Position numbers and translations under genes: made by a program. 64,000 bases of DNA from Toxotes chatareus (Eukaryota > Chordata > Actinopteri > Toxotidae): positions 21,256,501 through 21,320,500 of the forward strand of contig CM028899.1 of assembly GCA_016801885.1 (NCBI GenBank), read 5' to 3'. Below, piece by piece: positions 59,501 through 64,000 of the stretch. The notes beneath the pieces are model-generated. The model had not been told where the DNA came from, did no database searches, and saw nothing but the letters and a program-made list of their open reading frames with translations. Positions within the stretch are counted from its first letter, which is position 1. The number at the start of each line of letters is the position of its first letter.

Positions 59501-59597
59501 TCTCTGCAGAGGGCTTGAACTGGATGATTCTGTTGCGGATGTATTTTGCTGCCCACTCACTGGCCAGCTCATAGTCGTCCAGAATGACCAGCCTCAT
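56454..59597 (-). CDS. gnpda2: Glucosamine-6-phosphate deaminase 2
   Basis: It converts glucosamine-6-phosphate to fructose-6-phosphate and ammonia in the cytosol, the reverse of the first step of hexosamine synthesis. Six coding exons in reading order: 59597-59474, 59393-59292, 58339-58157, 57723-57539, 57037-56863 and 56512-56454. They join in frame to 828 bp including the stop, 275 residues; I recall the human protein as 276. The start [17 protein letters not shown] matches the family N-terminus. Visible motifs are the phosphate loop [19 protein letters not shown] with the catalytic Asp (Asp72 in E. coli NagB), the active-site lid [16 protein letters not shown] with its Asp-His pair and Glu, and [13 protein letters not shown]. 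The C-terminus [10 protein letters not shown] resembles GNPDA2 rather than GNPDA1, whose tail is longer (from memory). All introns are GT-AG. A LINE fragment sits antisense in intron 2 of the coding region. Confidence 0.96.
56863..57037 (-). CDS. gnpda2: gnpda2 coding exon 5
   Basis: A 175-bp exon encoding [40 protein letters not shown] and the segment ending VKYFKG. It is bounded by ctgcag-type tgctcag and gtacca. Confidence 0.95.
57539..57723 (-). CDS. gnpda2: gnpda2 coding exon 4
   Basis: A 185-bp exon encoding the active-site lid [20 protein letters not shown] and the [20 protein letters not shown] strand/loop. It is bounded by ctgtag and gtcagt. Confidence 0.95.
58157..58339 (-). CDS. 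gnpda2: gnpda2 coding exon 3
   Basis: A 183-bp exon encoding [40 protein letters not shown] and the segment ending LFVGG. It is bounded by ctccag and gtgaga. Confidence 0.95.
58394..58905 (+). mobile_element. LINE reverse-transcriptase fragment inside a gnpda2 intron
   Basis: The plus strand at about 58470-58640 reads [20 protein letters not shown] then [20 protein letters not shown] and [10 protein letters not shown]. This is the region after the catalytic domain of CR1/L2-type RT (the family phrase is ...[16 protein letters not shown]). Shifted pieces continue to about 58800 (LHWLP-like and [15 protein letters not shown]). It lies antisense to gnpda2, between coding exons 3 and 2. Confidence 0.75.
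59292..59393 (-). CDS. gnpda2: gnpda2 coding exon 2
   Basis: A 102-bp exon encoding [20 protein letters not shown] and [14 protein letters not shown], including the catalytic Asp. It is bounded by cctcag and gtgagt on the minus strand. Confidence 0.95.
59474..59597 (-). CDS. gnpda2: gnpda2 coding exon 1
   Basis: It runs from the start codon at 59597-59595 to LGLPTG, with donor gttcac. The exon itself begins at 59609, after ttctttag, leaving 12 bases of 5' UTR, so a non-coding exon lies upstream. Confidence 0.95.
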
Positions 59598-60112
59598 TGT
59601 ATTGGCTTTCTAAAGAAATAAGAAGAAGGTAATGCAGCAACTGCCTGAAAATGGTGACATTCACCAGGGTTTTACTGGCGCCATGGTAATCTGATGGAGG
59701 TAGCACTTTGAGAAGACACTACGCCAAACTCCATTCAAAAAACAGGCTACTGAATGCGTGCTTTGCTAGCTGCTTAGCAAGCAATTCGTCACTTATTTAA
59801 AACATCCTCTCAAATACAGATTTGCCTCGAAAGGACTGACTGTCCTCTGCCGCTGAGGTAGAAACAGATGGTCCGTAGCGGCGAACAATACGCGTAAGCA
59901 GGACTCTGGTAAAATGTCCGGTATTTCTATGGAGTTTGGCGAGGCAGTGGCTAATGTTAGCAAGCGAAGCAAGTTGAGTAGCAGCGGACTCGTCCAAGTT
60001 TCGTTGAATGCACATTTTCTGAAACACGACACTCAGCGTAACCGAAGCTACTGGTAAACTGTCAACATGAAGCATACAAGCAATAAGAGTGTGTTGTTTT
60101 TTTTTGTTTTAC

Positions 60113-60210
60113 CTGCTAAAACACTCGGTTTGTTTGTAGTCGAGAGGTCAGGTGTTGCAAGACGTCTGTTTTGTCACATGATCAACTACCGGTCAAGTGA
60201 TTTCACCATG
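60113..60210 (-). promoter_or_regulatory. Probable non-coding first exon and promoter of gnpda2
   Basis: The coding exon is preceded by a splice acceptor 12 bases before ATG, so transcription starts upstream. On the minus strand a GT donor (TTTAGCAG|gtaaaa) at 60113/60112 ends a stretch that is less AT-rich than its surroundings. The next few hundred bases (about 59840-60240) hold more CpG than the flanks, as expected near a housekeeping promoter. The right-hand edge is a guess. Confidence 0.45.
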
Positions 60211-60504
60211 GAGGATTAGGAAGTCCGCGTGGGCAAAGAAATAATTGTAAATAATTACTATTACTAAAATAATAGTAATAATAACACTGCTACTACCACT
60301 AATAATAAGAATAAGAATAATACACTTAAATCATAAACATACAGATAATCTGCGCAGCAGATGGTTACTGAGGGTATGAAGATGGTTAGTAATGGCCAGT
60401 TTATGGTCTCCCAACAAAAGAAAAACATGAAGCCTTTATGATAAAGGCCTTCAGTCCTTATTGACTGTATCATATTGTGCACACAGTAAAGCGAACCAAA
60501 GGGT

Positions 60505-60720
60505 GCAGCATGTCTCTGGTCAGGGTGTAGTCACTTTGGTGTCCAATTCCACCAACTTTGGAAAAGACAACCCCACCCAGACTTGAATATTCCCACATCC
60601 ACGTTTCACTGTCGGTTCAATACACTGTGGTATCATATGCAGGTATAGGACCAGCATGCCCCTGAGATGTCCTTCTTCTTTTGCCTGCACACATTACATC
60701 CCTGTGGTGCATCAGCGGCC
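60505..60720 (-). mobile_element. Tc1-like transposase scrap between gnpda2 and cox8
   Basis: The minus strand at about 60632-60530 reads PQCIEPTVKRGCGNIQVWVG then LSFPKLVELDTK, a decayed version of the Tc1 catalytic-core phrase PTVKHGGGSVMVWGCFS. No termini were seen. Confidence 0.5.
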
Positions 60721-61450
60721 TTTTGATTCAGATTATGGACAAATAACCACAACAACCTGCAGACATTTTAGTCAGTCTAACTTGAACAACTCACCAAGCT
60801 TGAGGAGTTGAAGAGATAACTTTGTGCAAACAGTTTGCCACAATCTCTGAACACTGACAAATTTATTTTATCTCCAAATATAGTCATATTACCCTGACCC
60901 TAAATCTGAACTCAGCGTACCTGAGTTCAATTCGAGCTACAATTTGAGGCAAATATTTTGCAAAGAAAACACATAAGTTTATATGAGGCATTGTCACGGA
61001 TTAAACAACCACGCGGTGTATAAACCACTTAAAATGAGCTGCACCTGCCATAAATAAAAGGCCATTAAATTATTACTATTGACACTTTTGCAATTTGCCC
61101 ATAACATTCCTGTCAGCAGGAATTGTTCTGAAGCTGATCCTAAAAGCCTTATACGCAGGAGACAAAATCCACACATAAACAACATAGATGTGTTTAAAAT
61201 TTAATTCTGTAACATACTCCTTAATGAGGGAATAAGTACAATACAATTTTCAATGTATCACAGTCAGTGTTTTGGGAACAGTTGGTTTGTGTCTGACATG
61301 TGGAGTGGAACTGTCACAGAGGTAGAAGAGTGAGAGTAAAACTTAATTGTATATTCTTCTCCGCAGCGGAACATAATGGTTATGGTCCCAGGTTGTCTCT
61401 GGAGACGGGAGGATGGATAAACCGGGTATCAAACTGTTAAAATGTCCAGT

Positions 61451-61546
61451 TTATTCTTTCTTCTTGTAGTCCTCCAGGTGGGCCAGGATCCATCCAGATG
61501 GTCCCAGGATGGCCAGGGAGAACATGCCCAATCCAACGACAGTTTC
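61451..61546 (-). CDS. cox8 exon 2 (membrane helix, stop)
   Basis: It encodes ETVVGLGMFSLAILGPSGWI, LAHLEDYKKKE and TAA at 61453-61451. The acceptor is tttcctcag-like (cag ending at 61547). Confidence 0.92.
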   Translation of the reverse strand, partial: ETVVGLGMFSLAILGPSGWILAHLEDYKKKE

Positions 61547-63615
61547 CTGAACAACAGACAGAGAGCCTTCAGTTAGCTTAGAGCCTATCAGCATCTTGTG
61601 TAAAATGTGCTAAAGGCTGTTTTTACACTGCTGGCACAAGTGAAGTGAAGTGAAGTCAATGTGACATCGAAGCAACATTAAAATCTGTTCTCTCTGTTTC
61701 CCATGCAGAAACTTTATTTATACAGTCCACCCCAAATCTCCATATTGTAGTTTTGTAATATTTTCTGCCTTTTACATGTGCTCATAGTGGCTTGGTGCCA
61801 TTTAACCTTGTGCACATACCTGTCTGTCTTTCCTCTCTCAGCTTATTAGGCTGAACACTTCACTGAATACAATGCACATGTAATTTTTTCCCAAAAATTG
61901 ACCTGAAACTGGATTTTAGCTACAAACTTTAAAAACAGACGCAAGAAAATAAGATTTCTGACCAAACACAGTGTATCCTGTTGGAAAATGGATAAGTCCT
62001 ATTGAAAAAAAAAACACTATTCTGTTACTAATTAAAAAACAGTTTTGTACATGTATTAATGGGTTTTGTTAAATACAGTAGGATCCAAAAATCTGAGACC
62101 AGTAGTCAAGATGCTTCTATCTTGCATTTGTTATAAATATAATACTTTTTTTTTTTCATTTCAAATGATAACAATATGAGTGAAATTCATCTCCTTTTTC
62201 AAATAGATTCAACTTTTCCGAGTGTCTTAGTATTTGCTTTGTCCTTCTTTAGCTTTAATGACAGCTCTCGAGCTCCATGTACTCCACAAGTTAGTACAAA
62301 AGCTGATGATCCATGTTTTGTCCCAGTTTGACCTGACAATGTTCCAAAGAGCTTTTTTGTGGTGTCACAGAGTGCTTGGTTTTCTCAATCTCCAAGTGCC
62401 CCCATAAATGTTCAGGAGGGTTGAGGTCAGGTGACTTCACTGTGAAATGCTGACATTTCTTAGCAGTTTAGAAACTGCTACTTGCCCTCAGAGACCTCTA
62501 CAGGACTGCCTCTTTTGCTGATTGCAGTCTTGTGTTGTTTATGTATCAGATTCTGTATCTATGATGAAGTGGATTGATCTCTCTCTTATTGCACACAGAT
62601 TGTCGATGCTATCAGTGCTTCAAACTAATGATTTGGATGGAATGGAGGTTACATTGCTACTGCTAACATTTACATTGATACAGCCGCAATCAGGTTTCAA
62701 TTTAACAGTACAGATTACAGCACCTTTAACTGATACCAGTTAAAGGTGGTATTAAAAAATACACTCAAATGCTTTCTGCACCATAAGAGATCAGTGTTTC
62801 AGTTAATTTACAGACCGTGTTCATGCCACCACTGTCAGCACCTTGGTGAAAATGGCCCAATGAAATCTCCACTTCTCAATTCAGCTTCAATAAAATCTGA
62901 TTGCAGGGTCGTTGGATTATTAGATGAGCATTAGTCTTAGCTAATAAGTGGACCTAATAACCGGAGTGTAAATTAAATCAGATAACAGTAAAAGACAGCA
63001 TTTGATATCTCTGTGTTTCCACTCATGTCCTGCTTTACTGGTTATAAATAGCAAAGACATTACAGCACAATGACACTGTAAGGACTAACGTACTGTAAGG
63101 ATTAACTGTGTGTAACTGTCTGTAAACATGGAGTCATCACACAGACATTTTTTAGAAATACATTTTGGCACTGCGTTACTTTCATAACAGACCTTGCGCC
63201 AAGAGAGAGAAATGCAAACGCTTCTGTGTTAGCCTGGGCCTCCTTACTGAGGGCAGTATCGGTATGAAAACACTGAACGGGGACTTAAAATACGTTCCCG
63301 GGCACGTAGAGACTTAAATTCAGTTATTAGACACAATGGGTTTTAAAACAAAACACACGCTTTTAACACCGCCCGCTGACTTTGCAGATCTTGGTTTTGA
63401 CCTCGTCAGCCAAGGACGGTAAACAGATTAGCTGCTAGCTAGCTAGTCATTCCGTTAGCATGAGGCCAAGGTGGTTTAGCGGAAAACATCACACTTACGA
63501 GTGGACCCATCTTTCCTTTGGGCGGTGTAGTATAGAGACTAGCTCTCTGAGTGATGGCGTGTCGCCGCAAGGCTGGAGCAGCACATCTGGAGATGGTCCT
63601 CAGGAACCCCGGCAT
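61451..63615 (-). CDS. Cytochrome c oxidase subunit 8, mitochondrial precursor
   Basis: A small nuclear-encoded subunit of respiratory complex IV, with one helix in the mitochondrial inner membrane. Two coding exons, 63615-63499 and 61546-61451, join in phase 0 to 70 residues, the usual length for the precursor. Residues 1 to about 30 form an Arg-rich, Ser/Ala-rich presequence without acidic residues (MPGFLRTISRCAAPALRRHA). The mature part begins near TTPPKGKMGPLE. Then comes a hydrophobic helix containing GPSGWILAHLE, the most conserved block of COX8, and a basic tail DYKKKE. The intron is about 1.95 kb (gtaagt to cag) and holds a Tc1 remnant. Fish carry more than one COX8 paralogue; I think the closest is the one often named cox8b, but I would not fix the symbol by eye. 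Confidence 0.9.
62076..62500 (-). mobile_element. Tc1-like transposon 3' end in the cox8 intron
   Basis: It starts CAGTAGGATCCAAAAATCTG next to TA at 62074-62075, as a Tc1 terminus does. On the minus strand the frames around 62440-62220 give NPPEHLWGHLEIEK-like and ELES.H..RRTKQILRHSEK pieces, the C-terminal end of a Tc1 transposase in decay. The N-terminal two thirds are missing. Confidence 0.5.
63499..63615 (-). CDS. cox8 exon 1 (presequence)
   Basis: Thirty-nine codons from ATG at 63615-63613 to PKGKMGPL, with consensus donor gtaagt. It carries the whole mitochondrial targeting sequence. Confidence 0.9.
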
Positions 63616-63668
63616 GTTTATCTGCTACCGTGAAGAGACGTCTTCTGGACTGAAACACCGAGTATGGC

Positions 63669-63712
63669 GTTAAACGGAAGTGATTCAAGACAAAGGTCGC
63701 CGCTTCCTGCTT
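63669..63712. promoter_or_regulatory. ETS/GABP (NRF-2)-like sites upstream of cox8
   Basis: CGGAAGTG at 63675-63682 is a perfect ETS/GABP core. A second core, AGGAAG on the minus strand, lies within cgcttcctgc at 63701-63710. They are 60-95 bases upstream of the cox8 start codon. Paired GABP sites are a known feature of promoters of nuclear COX genes; their use here is inferred from position. Confidence 0.5.
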
Positions 63713-63714
63713 TT

Positions 63715-63740
63715 TCTTCTTCTTCTTCTTCTTCTTCTTT
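63715..63740 (+). repeat. (CTT)n simple repeat
   Basis: About eight CTT units just upstream of the cox8 promoter sites. Confidence 0.85.
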
Positions 63741-64000
63741 TGAAGTTCGCGGCAGACCAGGTGCAGCAAAGGCCTATTGCTGCCCCCCACAGGTCATTTG
63801 AAGAATTTTATTGGATGTTGAATCTTGATATGAAGTCCCACTTTCCTCACCCTTCACCAAGTGCCCACAAGACTGCCACAGTGAAGACTGACGTGATTTG
63901 ATAATATGTATCCTATTGCAGCTTTTCCATTGTTCACATCCTTGGAGCCATCAGTGTAAATCTGTATTAAATCTGCCCATTGTCTTTAAGATGGTCACTA

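Noticed and set aside
59793..60075. Minus-strand frames of 79 and 92 codons upstream of gnpda2
   Set aside because: They lie in the presumed 5' intron, have no family resemblance and would need splicing that skips the known start. The openness fits a CpG-rich promoter region.
1..64000. CRISPR arrays, operons, ribosome binding sites, phage or plasmid features
   Set aside because: The tandem repeats are all simple microsatellites, and the genes are spliced vertebrate genes; none of these feature types applies.

Overview
The window is vertebrate nuclear DNA, almost certainly from a teleost fish. The genes are split by GT-AG introns and are scattered among long AT-rich stretches. The repeats are typical of fish genomes: several Tc1-like transposons, hAT elements with CAGTGG ends, L2/CR1-type LINE fragments and many CA/GT and CT microsatellites. 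I cannot name the species. No bacterial, CRISPR or phage features are present.

Three protein-coding genes can be supported. (1) gabrg1, plus strand, 9277-14949: eight coding exons of a GABA-A receptor gamma subunit, best matching gamma-1. The signal-peptide exon 1 was not found. (2) gnpda2, minus strand, 59597 down to 56454: a complete six-exon CDS for glucosamine-6-phosphate deaminase 2 (275 residues), with a probable non-coding first exon near 60.1 kb. (3) A cytochrome c oxidase subunit 8 gene, minus strand, 63615 down to 61451: two coding exons, 70 residues, with ETS/GABP-like sites just upstream. gabrg1 and gnpda2 converge across about 41 kb in which I found no supported gene. From memory, GABRG1 and GNPDA2 are also neighbours in mammals (human 4p12), so this looks like conserved linkage. 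The three genes do not form one pathway: one is a synaptic chloride channel subunit, one a sugar-phosphate enzyme and one a respiratory-chain subunit.

Layout. 1-9.2 kb: sequence upstream of gabrg1 exon 2 (probably intron 1) holding a decayed LINE (2.0-3.0 kb), a decayed transposase (3.5-4.1 kb), dispersed repeats and two hAT-type elements (6.2-7.1 and 7.6-8.5 kb). 9.2-15 kb: gabrg1, with a Tc1 remnant and a hAT-like end in its introns. 15-56 kb: intergenic, with an RTE-like LINE scrap, a short hAT-type element with terminal inverted repeats, a 387-bp direct duplication (25.7/26.9 kb), a second hAT copy in inverted orientation (28.1-28.8 kb), an internally deleted Tc1 element (29.5-30.1 kb), an L2-type LINE 3' end (37.3-38.6 kb), a dispersed repeat family (46.6 and 49.1 kb), LINE and Tc1 scraps (48.2-48.6 kb), an unidentified coding-like stretch (50.5-51.6 kb) and another Tc1 N-terminus (53.5-53.9 kb). 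56-64 kb: gnpda2 and cox8, with TE insertions inside and between them.

I found no convincing undescribed system. The best leads are a GC-AG intron and a NAGNAG acceptor in gabrg1, a gamma-2-like Phe at its predicted benzodiazepine-site position, and the unidentified decaying reading frame at 50.5-51.6 kb. Family assignments rest on reading translations and on remembered family sequences; no search was run.
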